Shown in pieces: positions 1 through 8,002 of a stretch of DNA of 64,000 nt. Each line of letters begins with the position of its first letter. The first letter of the stretch is position 1. The position numbers and the translations under genes were made by a program. Under the pieces are notes generated by a model, which made no database searches, was not told the origin of the DNA, and saw only the letters and a list, made by a program, of their open reading frames with translations. Source of the DNA: Pseudomonas congelans (lineage in GTDB: Bacteria > Pseudomonadota > Gammaproteobacteria > Pseudomonadales > Pseudomonadaceae); NCBI RefSeq assembly GCF_900103225.1, contig NZ_FNJH01000004.1:1-64000 (forward strand). Direction: 5' to 3'.

Positions 1-97
1 GTTACATCTTTGATTTCTCGCGGAGTAACTTGGGTTGCTGATAATCTGTTGACTTCAGTCTGACACCACAAGCACCCACACGAATTGCTTGATTCAG

Positions 98-109
98 TTG
101 TTAAAGAGC
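98..109 (-). promoter_or_regulatory. boxA antitermination element of the rRNA leader
   Basis: The minus strand reads GCTCTTTAACAA, matching the rrn boxA consensus that recruits NusB/NusE and makes rRNA transcription resistant to Rho. Its position downstream of all three promoters fits that role. Confidence 0.88.
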
Positions 110-145
110 GATTGGTTAAGACCTTTCGTCTCAACCGAGGCGCGC

Positions 146-173
146 ATTCTACAGCGTCCTCTGTATCTGTCAA
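146..173 (-). promoter_or_regulatory. rRNA operon promoter, most proximal
   Basis: On the minus strand a perfect -35 TTGACA (168-173) is separated by 16 bp from a -10 TAGAAT (146-151). The sequence just upstream of the -35 (about 174-215) is A/T-rich with short A and T runs, as expected for an UP element. A G+C-rich stretch follows the -10, resembling the discriminator of stringently controlled promoters. Confidence 0.85.
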
Positions 174-265
174 GCGGTTATTTTAAGAAGTTTTCAAAGT
201 TTCCTTTGCAACTTCAACCACTTGCGCTGCGATCAACTCTTGAGTTGCTCATCAGCGGGAGGCGA

Positions 266-293
266 ATTCTACAGCGTTACAACCGCGTGTCAA
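266..293 (-). promoter_or_regulatory. rRNA operon promoter, middle
   Basis: On the minus strand TTGACA (288-293) and TAGAAT (266-271) are 16 bp apart, the same hexamers and spacing as the proximal promoter. The distance between the two -10 boxes is exactly 120 bp. Confidence 0.85.
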
Positions 294-423
294 ACTCTTT
301 TTCCTCACCACTGTCGATCAATCCAGACCCGACCTCCTTCCTCGCTGACTCTTCACTCTAAAACCTTGCAAACTATTGATCTACAAGGCTTTTTCGTTTC
401 CGTCTGCGCCGGAAGTGGGGCGA

Positions 424-451
424 ATTATAGACACCTGACAGAGGGCGTCAA
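424..451 (-). promoter_or_regulatory. rRNA operon promoter, most distal
   Basis: On the minus strand TTGACG (446-451) and a consensus TATAAT (424-429) are again 16 bp apart. This is the third in the tandem array and the only one with a perfect -10. The sequence beyond it up to the end of bauC (about 452-540) shows no further promoter I can support. Confidence 0.82.
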
Positions 452-540
452 CCGTTAATTTAAAAAATCTTCGCCCTGCTTTGCGACGCCCCTGTAAACA
501 CGGGAGATCCTCTTTAAAGACGATCTCCCTTCCGTAGAAT

Positions 541-2034
541 TTACAGGCTCGGAAAGGCAAATTGCGACGCTTCGTGGCTAGCACGTTGCGGCCAGCGCTG
601 AGTAATGGCCTTGCGACGGGTATAGAAGCGCACACCATCGGGACCGTACGCATGCAGGTCGCCGAACAGGGAACGCTTCCAGCCACCAAAGCTGTGATAA
701 GCCACCGGTACTGGCAGCGGAACGTTGACCCCGACCATCCCCACTTCAATTTCGTCGCAGAACAGACGCGCCGCTTCGCCATCGCGGGTAAAGATGCAGG
801 TGCCGTTGCCGTATTCGTGATCGTTGATCAGTTGCATGGCCTGCTCAAGGCTGTCCACACGCACGATGCACAGCACCGGCCCGAAAATCTCTTCTTTATA
901 GATACGCATCTCTGGCGTCACGCGATCGAACAGGCAGCCACCCATGAAGAAGCCCTGTTCGTGCCCGGCAACCTGAAGATTGCGCCCATCGACCACCAAG
1001 GTTGCGCCCGCTTGCACACCGTCTTCTATATAGCCGCCGACCTTGTCGCGATGCTGCCCGGTGACCAGTGGCCCCATGTCCAGGCCACAGGTCGTGCCCG
1101 CACCGATCTTCAGGCTCTGGATTTGCGGAACCAGCTTGGCCACCAATGCATCAGCGATCTGATCGCCAACGCACACCGCGACCGAGATCGCCATGCAACG
1201 CTCGCCGCAGGACCCGTAAGCAGCGCCCATCAAGGCACTCACGGCATTGTCCAGATCGGCATCCGGCATCAACACCGCATGATTCTTGGCGCCACCGAGG
1301 GCCTGAACGCGCTTGCCCCGCGCTGCGCCTTCCTTATAGATGTACTCGGCAATAGGCGTAGAACCGACGAAGCTGAGCGCCTTGACCTCCGGCGCTTCGA
1401 TCAGCGCATCGACCGCGACCTTGTCACCGTGAACCACATTGAGCACACCCTTCGGCAGCCCCGCCTCATGCAGCAGTTCGGCAATCAACAGCGTTGAACT
1501 GGGATCGCGCTCCGAAGGCTTGAGGATGAAGCAGTTACCGCACGCAATGGCCAGCGGGTACATCCACAGCGGCACCATCGCCGGGAAGTTGAACGGGGTA
1601 ATACCGGCAACGATACCCAGCGGTTGAAAGTCAGACCACGCATCGATGTTCGGCCCGACGTTGCGGCTGTATTCACCCTTGAGCACTTCAGGTGCAGCAC
1701 AGGCGTATTCGACGTTTTCAATGCCGCGCTTCAGCTCGCCCGCCGCATCTTCGAGGGTCTTGCCGTGTTCTTCACTGATCAATTGGGCAATGCGTGCCTC
1801 GTTCTGCTCAAGCAGTTGTTTGAAACGGAACATCACCTGAGCACGCTTGGCCGGCGGCGTATTGCGCCACGCCGGAAAGGCAGCCTTGGCCGAGTCGATT
1901 GCCTTCTGGACTGTTTCGCGATCGGCCAGCGCTACGGTGTGGATAACCTGCCCGGTCGACGGGTTGAACACATTGGCGCTACGACCTTCAGCAGAAACGA
2001 ACTCGCCGTGGATCAGGTGTTGAATGCTGCTCAT
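541..2034 (-). CDS. bauC: CoA-acylating (methyl)malonate-semialdehyde dehydrogenase, 3-oxopropanoate dehydrogenase
   Basis: A 497-residue aldehyde dehydrogenase of the MmsA branch. It oxidises malonate semialdehyde (3-oxopropanoate) or methylmalonate semialdehyde with NAD+ and CoA to acetyl- or propionyl-CoA in the cytoplasm. The MmsA-type features are ITPFNFPAMVP (residues 145-155), LGGAKNH (246-252), where other ALDHs have a catalytic Glu, and GERCMA with the nucleophile Cys280. The ATG has a good ribosome site (GGAG). It sits directly downstream of a beta-alanine transaminase and near a LysR regulator, the arrangement of bauA/bauC/bauR in P. aeruginosa, so beta-alanine degradation is the likely role; an additional mmsA role in valine catabolism cannot be excluded. 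Confidence 0.9.
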   Translation of the reverse strand: MSSIQHLIHGEFVSAEGRSANVFNPSTGQVIHTVALADRETVQKAIDSAKAAFPAWRNTPPAKRAQVMFRFKQLLEQNEARIAQLISEEHGKTLEDAAGELKRGIENVEYACAAPEVLKGEYSRNVGPNIDAWSDFQPLGIVAGITPFNFPAMVPLWMYPLAIACGNCFILKPSERDPSSTLLIAELLHEAGLPKGVLNVVHGDKVAVDALIEAPEVKALSFVGSTPIAEYIYKEGAARGKRVQALGGAKNHAVLMPDADLDNAVSALMGAAYGSCGERCMAISVAVCVGDQIADALVAKLVPQIQSLKIGAGTTCGLDMGPLVTGQHRDKVGGYIEDGVQAGATLVVDGRNLQVAGHEQGFFMGGCLFDRVTPEMRIYKEEIFGPVLCIVRVDSLEQAMQLINDHEYGNGTCIFTRDGEAARLFCDEIEVGMVGVNVPLPVPVAYHSFGGWKRSLFGDLHAYGPDGVRFYTRRKAITQRWPQRASHEASQFAFPSL

Positions 2035-2124
2035 GGAAAACTCCGGATAAAGGCAACGGGCGTGAGTCAGCTCACACCCGATGCGATAAAGGCACGTATA
2101 TAAGAAGAGAGACTGCCAGCGCGG

Positions 2125-3471
2125 TCAGTCGATCAGATTCAGGGTTTCGCCGACGGCATCGAACAATCGATCCAGATCCTGCGCCTGGCTGTTGAAGGTC
2201 GGCCCGAATTGCAGGGTGTCACCGCCAAAGCGCACGTAGAAACCGGCTTTCCACAGCTTCATGCCCGCCTCGAAGGGCCGCACGATGGCATCCCCGTCAC
2301 GCGGTGCGAGCTGGATGGCACCCGCCAGACCGTAATTGCGGATATCGACCACGTTTTTCGCGCCCTTGATACCGTGCAGCGCACGTTCAAAATGCGGCGC
2401 GACTGCGGCGGCCTGCTGCACCAGATTCTCCCGTTGCAGCAGTTCAAGCGCCGCCAGCCCGGCCGCACACGCCACAGGGTGAGCGGAATAGGTGTAGCCG
2501 TGAGGGAATTCGACGGCGTACTCCGGCGTCGGCTGATTCATGAACGTTTGATAGATCTCGCTGCTGGCGATTACCGCGCCCATGGGGATAGCGCCATTGG
2601 TGATCTGCTTGGCGATGCACATCAGGTCAGGCGTGACACCGAAACTATCGGCGCCAAACATCGAGCCCGTACGACCGAAGCCGGTGATGACTTCATCGAA
2701 GATCAGCAGGATATTGTGCTGATCACAAATCTCACGCAGCCGCTTGAGATAGCCTTGCGGTGGAACGATCACACCGGCCGAGCCCGACATGGGTTCGACG
2801 ATCACTGCAGCGATGTTTGACGCATCATGCAACTCGATCAGCTTGAGCATCTCGTCAGCCAGCGCGATACCGCCCGCCTCGGGCATGCCCTTCGAGTACG
2901 CATTGCTGGCCAGCAGGGTATGCGGCAAGTGGTCGACATCCATCAACTGGCCGAACATCTTGCGGTTGCCATTCACTCCACCCAGGCTGGTGCCCGCCAC
3001 ATTCACGCCGTGATAGCCGCGTGCCCGACCAATCATCTTGGTCTTGGTCGCCTGGCCTTTCAGCCGCCAGTAGGCACGCACCATCTTAACCGCCGTATCC
3101 GCGCACTCGGAACCCGAGTTGGTATAGAAGACGTGGTTGAGATTGCCCGGCGTCAGGTCGGTAATCTGTTCTGCCAGCTGGAACGAAAGGGGGTGCCCGA
3201 ACTGAAAGCCCGGCGAGTAATCCAGCACACCCAGCTGCCGGGACACGGCTTCCTGAATTTCCTTGCGCGTGTGCCCGGCGCCACATGTCCATAGGCCTGA
3301 GAGTGCATCGTAGATCCTGCGTCCCTTGTCGTCTGTCAGATAGCTGCCATGCGCGGCCACGACCATGCGCGGGTCGCGCTGGAAATTTCGATTCGCGGTG
3401 TAAGGCATCCAGTGAGCATCGAGCTTCAACTGACGGGTGACAGGCACATCGGACACTTCGAACATATTCAT
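2125..3471 (-). CDS. bauA: beta-alanine (omega-amino acid):pyruvate transaminase
   Basis: A class III PLP-dependent aminotransferase that moves the amino group of beta-alanine to pyruvate, giving malonate semialdehyde for the downstream dehydrogenase. Visible features are the GSECADTAVKM phosphate-binding region, FDEVITGFGRTG with the PLP-binding Asp, and AKQITNG with the Schiff-base Lys (residue 288 from the start used here). An in-frame ATG 12 codons upstream (3507) exists but lacks a ribosome site. The ATG at 3471 follows GCGAGG at suitable spacing and gives 448 residues, the usual family length. About 90 bp separate it from bauC with only a weak inverted repeat, so the two are probably cotranscribed. 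Confidence 0.9.
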   Translation of the reverse strand: MNMFEVSDVPVTRQLKLDAHWMPYTANRNFQRDPRMVVAAHGSYLTDDKGRRIYDALSGLWTCGAGHTRKEIQEAVSRQLGVLDYSPGFQFGHPLSFQLAEQITDLTPGNLNHVFYTNSGSECADTAVKMVRAYWRLKGQATKTKMIGRARGYHGVNVAGTSLGGVNGNRKMFGQLMDVDHLPHTLLASNAYSKGMPEAGGIALADEMLKLIELHDASNIAAVIVEPMSGSAGVIVPPQGYLKRLREICDQHNILLIFDEVITGFGRTGSMFGADSFGVTPDLMCIAKQITNGAIPMGAVIASSEIYQTFMNQPTPEYAVEFPHGYTYSAHPVACAAGLAALELLQRENLVQQAAAVAPHFERALHGIKGAKNVVDIRNYGLAGAIQLAPRDGDAIVRPFEAGMKLWKAGFYVRFGGDTLQFGPTFNSQAQDLDRLFDAVGETLNLID

Positions 3472-3564
3472 GGGAGCAAGCCTCGCAGGCGCTGAACGAT
3501 CAGTCATTGCAGCTAAGGTGCCACGCGGATAAAGTTCATAAAACCCGACTTTTACGATCTTTGG

Positions 3565-3580
3565 TTTGGTAATTACTAAA
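3565..3580. promoter_or_regulatory. Imperfect palindrome with a LysR-type T-N11-A pattern before bauR
   Basis: TTTGGTAATTACTAAA is symmetrical at 14 of 16 positions and lies two bases before the bauR start codon, in the divergent bauA-bauR spacer. LysR regulators typically bind such sites to repress their own gene and activate the divergent one, so it is a candidate BauR operator. This is inferred from symmetry and position only. Confidence 0.5.
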
Positions 3581-3582
3581 CA

Positions 3583-4503
3583 ATGAATATCCGTCGTTCC
3601 GATCCCGTGTCGCAGGTCAGTGATTTTGATATCCGCTTGCTGCGCCTATTCAAAAGCGTTGTCGAGGCGGGTGGCTTTTCTGCGGCTGAAAGCGTGCTCG
3701 GCATTGGCCGATCAGCGATCAGCCAGCAGATGAGCGATCTGGAACAACGCCTCGGCCTGCGTCTGTGCCAGCGAGGACGCGCCGGTTTTTCGCTGACCGA
3801 CGAAGGGCGCGAGGTCTATCAGTCGTCGCTGCAACTGCTCAGCGCCCTGGAAAGTTTCAGGACAGAGGTCAACGGCCTGCACCAGAACCTGCGCGGCGAA
3901 CTGAACATCGGCCTGACCGACAATCTGGTCACCCTCCCCCACATGCGCATCACCCACGCCCTGGCTCGACTGAAAGAGCGCGGGCCGGGCGTGCACATCA
4001 ACATCCGCATGATTGCCCCCGCCGAAGTAGAGCGCGGTGTACTCGACGGCGGCCTGCATGTCGGTGTCGTGCCGCAGGCCAGTGCTTTGCCGGGGCTTGA
4101 GTATCATTCTTTATACAGCGAGCGCTCGCTGCTCTACTGCGCGGTCGGGCACCCCCTGTTTTACGCCGACAATGCCGCGCTGGATGACGCACGCCTCGCA
4201 CAACAGGAAGCCATCGCTCCGACCTTTCGCCTGCCCAACGATGTTCAGGACCACTATCAGGCACTGACCTGCACGGCCAGCGCGTCTGACCGGGAAGGTA
4301 TCGCCTTCCTGATTCTGACCGGTCGCTACATAGGCTACCTGCCCGATCATTACGCCAACGCCTGGGTGCAGGAAGGCAGGCTGCGCGCATTGAAACCGGA
4401 TTCGAAGTTCTACGACCTCAACCTGGTGACCGTCACCCGCAAAGGCCGGCGCCCTCATTTGGTGCTGGAGAGCTTTTTGGAAACACTTGCCGCTACCCGA
4501 TGA
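3583..4503 (+). CDS. bauR: LysR-family regulator of beta-alanine catabolism
   Basis: A 306-residue LysR-type regulator with an N-terminal winged helix-turn-helix (about residues 12-70, including SAAESVLGIGRSAISQQMSD) and a periplasmic-binding-like effector domain (about 95-300). It is divergent from bauA with a 111 bp spacer containing a palindrome immediately before its start, which fits control of the bau genes with beta-alanine or a derivative as inducer. The start has no strong ribosome site. The assignment rests on divergent placement with bauA and the known BauR of P. aeruginosa; the LysR family itself is clear. Confidence 0.82.
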   Translation: MNIRRSDPVSQVSDFDIRLLRLFKSVVEAGGFSAAESVLGIGRSAISQQMSDLEQRLGLRLCQRGRAGFSLTDEGREVYQSSLQLLSALESFRTEVNGLHQNLRGELNIGLTDNLVTLPHMRITHALARLKERGPGVHINIRMIAPAEVERGVLDGGLHVGVVPQASALPGLEYHSLYSERSLLYCAVGHPLFYADNAALDDARLAQQEAIAPTFRLPNDVQDHYQALTCTASASDREGIAFLILTGRYIGYLPDHYANAWVQEGRLRALKPDSKFYDLNLVTVTRKGRRPHLVLESFLETLAATR

Positions 4504-4689
4504 CACATTTCTGCCCGGTAACTGGCCGCTTCGACGACGCTGCAGCGCGGGTTGAAAGCGCTATCAAGCTGATATTTATTGAAATAACCGGACTCAAATA
4601 AAAATAACCTGAGCAACTGGACAGTTTTTTGCAGTAGTCCCGAACAACGACACGCCAGCACATGGCATTTCCCCGTCCGAGACCTCGCC

Positions 4690-6087
4690 ATGCAGCCTGA
4701 AACATTCGACAACGATGATCTGATCTACGGCCTGAACGACCGCCCCAAACCCTGGACGGCCATTTTGGCAGCGTTCCAGCACGTTCTCGCCAGCTTCGTG
4801 GGGATCATCACTCCGCCCCTGATCATCGGCTCGACCCTCGGCCTGACCCAATACATGCCGTACCTGATAAGCATGGCCTTGATGGTCTCGGGCACCGGTA
4901 CTTTCATCCAGGCGCGCCGCCCGTTCGGTATCGGCGCGGGCATGATCTGCCTGCAAGGCACCAGCTTCGCGTTCCTGGGCGCCGTGTTGTCCGCAGGCTT
5001 TCTGGTCAAGCAGCGCGGCGGCAGCCCGGAGGACATCATGGCGATGATCTTCGGCGTGTGCTTTTTCGGTGCGCTGGTGCAGATCGCACTAAGTCGCTGC
5101 ATTAGCCAGTTGCGAAGGGTCATCACGCCGCTGGTGACCGGCATTGTCATCACGCTGATTGGTGTGAGCCTGATCAAGGTGGGCGTGACAGACCTGGGCG
5201 GCGGCTTCAACGCGCCGGACTTCGGCGCCCCGGTGAATCTGGCGCTGGGCGCGTTCGTGCTGGCCGTGATCATTGTGCTCAATCGCTCGACTACGCCCTG
5301 GGTACGTTTGTCAGCCATCATCATCGGCCTGGCGGTCGGCAGTCTGGCCGCGTGGTTCAGCGGCAAACTGGTGCCGCAACCCCTTCACGACCTGCCATTG
5401 ATCAGCGTTCCGATGCCCTTCCGCTTCGGCTTCAATTTCGACTGGAGCGCTTTCCTGCCTGTCGCGCTGATTTATCTGATCAGCAGCATCGAAACGGTCG
5501 GCGACCTGACCGCCAATTGCATGCTCGCGCGCCAGCCCATCAGCGGACCGAGCTACCTGGCACGCCTCAAGGGCGGCGTACTGGGCGATGGCGTCAGCTG
5601 CATGATCGCCGCGACCTTCAGCGCATTTCCCAATACCACCTTTGCGCAAAACAACGGTGTGATCCAGTTGACCGGCGTTGCCAGTCGCTATGTCGGGCTG
5701 TACATCGGCGCGGTGCTGTTCGTGCTCGGGCTTTTTCCACACATTGGTGCCATCGTTCAGCAGATCCCTAAGCCGGTGCTCGGCGGCGCAACGCTGGTCA
5801 TGTTCGGCAGCGTCGCGGCGGCCGGTGTACGCATTCTGGCCCAGTCGCCGCTCGACCGACGCAGCATGCTGATCATTGCGACGTCATTGGGTGTCGGTCT
5901 GGGCATTGCGTCGCAGCCTGCGCTGCTGCATCAATTGCCGAAACTGGTGCAGAACCTGTTCGATTCGGCCATCACCAGCGGCGGTATCACGGCCATTGTC
6001 ATGTGCCTGCTGATTCCGGAAAGCAAAGTCGCCGCCGCTACGACCGACGACGTGCCGGAACCCGAACCTGTGGAGCAACCACGATAA
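4690..6087 (+). CDS. NCS2-family purine permease, xanthine/uric acid type
   Basis: A 465-residue inner-membrane protein with about 14 hydrophobic segments, of the nucleobase:cation symporter-2 (NAT) family that imports xanthine, urate or uracil with protons. Diagnostic features are the QH pair in the first segment (AFQHVLASF) and the NAT signature QNNGVIQLTG starting at Gln320, which resembles the E. coli xanthine permease XanQ more than UraA. The C-terminus is a short charged tail. The downstream RutR-like regulator and nearby purine deaminases support a purine substrate; the exact base cannot be read from sequence. Confidence 0.86.
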   Translation: MQPETFDNDDLIYGLNDRPKPWTAILAAFQHVLASFVGIITPPLIIGSTLGLTQYMPYLISMALMVSGTGTFIQARRPFGIGAGMICLQGTSFAFLGAVLSAGFLVKQRGGSPEDIMAMIFGVCFFGALVQIALSRCISQLRRVITPLVTGIVITLIGVSLIKVGVTDLGGGFNAPDFGAPVNLALGAFVLAVIIVLNRSTTPWVRLSAIIIGLAVGSLAAWFSGKLVPQPLHDLPLISVPMPFRFGFNFDWSAFLPVALIYLISSIETVGDLTANCMLARQPISGPSYLARLKGGVLGDGVSCMIAATFSAFPNTTFAQNNGVIQLTGVASRYVGLYIGAVLFVLGLFPHIGAIVQQIPKPVLGGATLVMFGSVAAAGVRILAQSPLDRRSMLIIATSLGVGLGIASQPALLHQLPKLVQNLFDSAITSGGITAIVMCLLIPESKVAAATTDDVPEPEPVEQPR

Positions 6088-6103
6088 CTTTGCATGCCGC
6101 GCC

Positions 6104-6136
6104 CGCACCGACGCTTGCGAGATGCTCGCCGGTGCG
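6104..6136 (+). other. Stem-loop between the purine permease and the RutR-like regulator
   Basis: CGCACCG (6104-6110) pairs with CGGTGCG (6130-6136) around a 19-base loop. No T-run follows, so it is more likely an mRNA-stability or processing hairpin than a strong terminator. Confidence 0.35.
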
Positions 6137-6181
6137 CTATCTGTTCATCCGTCGCGCCCTACGACCTGTCCGGAATTGCCC

Positions 6182-6844
6182 ATGACCCTTGAAGTCCCCG
6201 CACACAGCGCTCACGTCACCAAGCCTGCAAGCCGTATTCGTCAGAAGAACGAAGAAGCGATCATTCAGGCGGCAGAAGATGAATTTGCCCGCCACGGTTT
6301 CAAGGGCACCAGCATGAACACCATCGCGATCAAGGCCGGGCTGCCAAAAGCCAATCTGCATTACTACTTCACCAACAAACTCGGCCTGTATGTCGCGGTG
6401 CTCAGCAACATCATCGATTTGTGGGACAGCACCTTCAACCACCTCAGCGTCGAAGACGACCCGGCAGAGGCGCTGGCCCGCTATATTCGCGCCAAGATGG
6501 AGTTCTCGCGCCGCCAGCCACAGGCCTCGCGGATCTTCGCCATGGAAATCATCAGCGGTGGCGAATGCATGAGCGAGTACTTCAGCCAGGATTACCGCCT
6601 GTGGTTCCAGGGCCGGGCCGCGGTCTTTCAAGCCTGGATCGACGCCGGCAAGATGGACCCCGTTGACCCGGTGCACCTGATCTTCCTGCTATGGGGCAGC
6701 ACCCAGCACTATGCCGACTTCGCCTCGCAGATCTGTCGCGTCACCGGTCGCTCCCGACTGACGCGCCAGGACATGGATCAGGCCAGCAACAATCTCATTC
6801 GAATCATCCTCAAAGGTTGTGGGCTCACGCCGCCAGCCTTGTAG
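6182..6844 (+). CDS. TetR-family regulator, RutR-like
   Basis: A 220-residue TetR regulator. The N-terminal helix-turn-helix covers about residues 20-70 (TSMNTIAIKAGLPKANLHYY), and the C-terminal half is the YcdC/RutR type: QASRIFAMEI and LIFLLWGSTQHYADF closely match my recollection of E. coli RutR, which binds uracil and controls pyrimidine and purine genes. It lies 94 bp downstream of the nucleobase permease on the same strand. I start at ATG 6182; an upstream in-frame ATG at 6122 would overlap the stem-loop. It probably senses a nucleobase and controls the permease and perhaps the ABC importer; the ligand is not established. Confidence 0.83.
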   Translation: MTLEVPAHSAHVTKPASRIRQKNEEAIIQAAEDEFARHGFKGTSMNTIAIKAGLPKANLHYYFTNKLGLYVAVLSNIIDLWDSTFNHLSVEDDPAEALARYIRAKMEFSRRQPQASRIFAMEIISGGECMSEYFSQDYRLWFQGRAAVFQAWIDAGKMDPVDPVHLIFLLWGSTQHYADFASQICRVTGRSRLTRQDMDQASNNLIRIILKGCGLTPPAL

Positions 6845-6876
6845 AATCGTCGCCTGGACGTCAGCTGGACACACGC

Positions 6877-7470
6877 ATGCCTTTTACCCTGGTCGGCCCT
6901 TGCGAGTTTCGTGAAGAAATCCGCAAGAGCCGCTTCATCACCCTTGCCGCCCCCATCGCCAGCCCGACCGACGCACAGGCGTTCATCGAGCAACACAGTG
7001 ACCTGAATGCCACTCACAATTGCTGGGCCTGGAAGCTCGGTGGTCAGTATCGCAGCAACGATGACGGCGAACCGGGCGGCACTGCAGGCAGGCCGATTCT
7101 GGCCGCCATCGAAGCGCAGGCGTTCGATCAGGTCGTGGTGCTGGTGATCCGCTGGTACGGCGGCATTCAACTGGGGACAGGCGGCCTGGCCCGCGCCTAT
7201 GGCGGCGGTGCCAACAAATGTCTGCAACAGGCCGAGCGTCTGCCGCTGATCCAGCGCGCGTCGTTCCACCTTGAATGCAGCTTCAGTGAGCTGGCGCTGG
7301 TCAAGCTGCGTCTCGGCGAATTGAACGGTCTTGTGGAAAGCGAAAACTTCATGGCCAACGGTGTGCAGATGTCCATCGCCATCGGCCCCGAGCACACCGA
7401 CACCCTGCAGCGCCAACTGGCCGATCTGAGTCGCGGCAGAATCCTTCTGCACGCAGCGCCGGAGCAGTAG
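6877..7470 (+). CDS. yigZ: YigZ/IMPACT family protein
   Basis: A 197-residue protein of the UPF0029/IMPACT family. The N-terminal domain has the family's conserved core, including the NDDGEPGGTAGRPIL block and RWYGGIQLGTGGLARAYG; the C-terminal part is the DUF1949 ferredoxin-like domain. Family members bind nucleic acid or ribosomes and the eukaryotic IMPACT acts on GCN1, but the bacterial role is unsettled. It lies 32 bp after the RutR-like gene, so readthrough is possible, but a link to purines is not evident. Confidence 0.85.
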   Translation: MPFTLVGPCEFREEIRKSRFITLAAPIASPTDAQAFIEQHSDLNATHNCWAWKLGGQYRSNDDGEPGGTAGRPILAAIEAQAFDQVVVLVIRWYGGIQLGTGGLARAYGGGANKCLQQAERLPLIQRASFHLECSFSELALVKLRLGELNGLVESENFMANGVQMSIAIGPEHTDTLQRQLADLSRGRILLHAAPEQ

Positions 7471-8002
7471 CCGGAGCCTTTGCGCAACATGTCAAAACTG
7501 CCCACATCTACTGTGCATCCGGCTGTGGATAAGCTGAGCACACTCCACCGCGAGCCTTGCCGGGCTTGCGTTTCAGGCGAATGATCGTTTTTTGAGCAAT
7601 TGCCGTGCGTGGATCCATAAAGAGTGCAAAAACAGCCTGTTAGCGCTTCTTAGTGCCTTTGGATGTTAACCGCCGCCGCATTATTCTCACTCAACGCGCT
7701 TGCGCACAGTATCTGTGGAAGAACCTGTGGATAACAGGTGCAAGGGTCGCGCATTGGTTCAGCGCACCGCCCTCCACGTCCGCTGTACATTTTTTGTTCA
7801 AATCAAAGAGCCACATTGGCCCGCGTTCAACATGCACGCCCCGAACTGGTGCTGGAACGAGCGCGCTCGATGGGCGAAGGCCGGTGACAGGGCCGAAAAC
7901 TCAGTGCCTGGCCTTGATTCCGCGTGCCGGATGCGAATCCTGACTCCTTGGCCAGGATTTTGCTTTATCCACACGCGACCCACTTCTGCCTCAGAGCCTT
8001 TC
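7471..8002. other. 532 bp spacer with two perfect DnaA-box sequences
   Basis: No convincing gene is present. TGTGGATAA, the reverse complement of the DnaA box TTATCCACA, occurs twice on the plus strand (7524-7532 and 7726-7734), and a related TGTGGAAGA lies at 7714-7722. A short A/T-rich stretch with six T's is near 7790. The spacer precedes the ABC importer operon and should contain its promoter, but I cannot assign -35/-10 elements confidently. Confidence 0.5.

Larger units (their letters stand above)
1..417 (-). other. Leader region of a 16S rRNA operon (gene itself lies left of the window)
   Basis: Read on the minus strand, this stretch matches my recollection of the pseudomonad rRNA leader: the boxA antiterminator is followed by the conserved leader that ends shortly before the mature 16S 5' end. 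The window starts inside this leader, so no mature rRNA is present; I estimate the 16S gene begins a few tens of bases beyond position 1. Three promoters lie upstream (separate entries). No protein gene is credible here: the short open frames carry no recognisable sequence and overlap the promoters. Confidence 0.88.

Noticed and set aside
562..1497. A plus-strand open frame of 311 codons opposite bauC.
   Set aside because: It is antisense to a fully conserved MmsA-family gene and has no ribosome site or domain.
7471..8002. A chromosomal replication origin because of the DnaA boxes.
   Set aside because: Pseudomonas oriC lies beside dnaA and rpmH, which are not here; only two perfect boxes are present and no A/T-rich unwinding region with repeats is seen.
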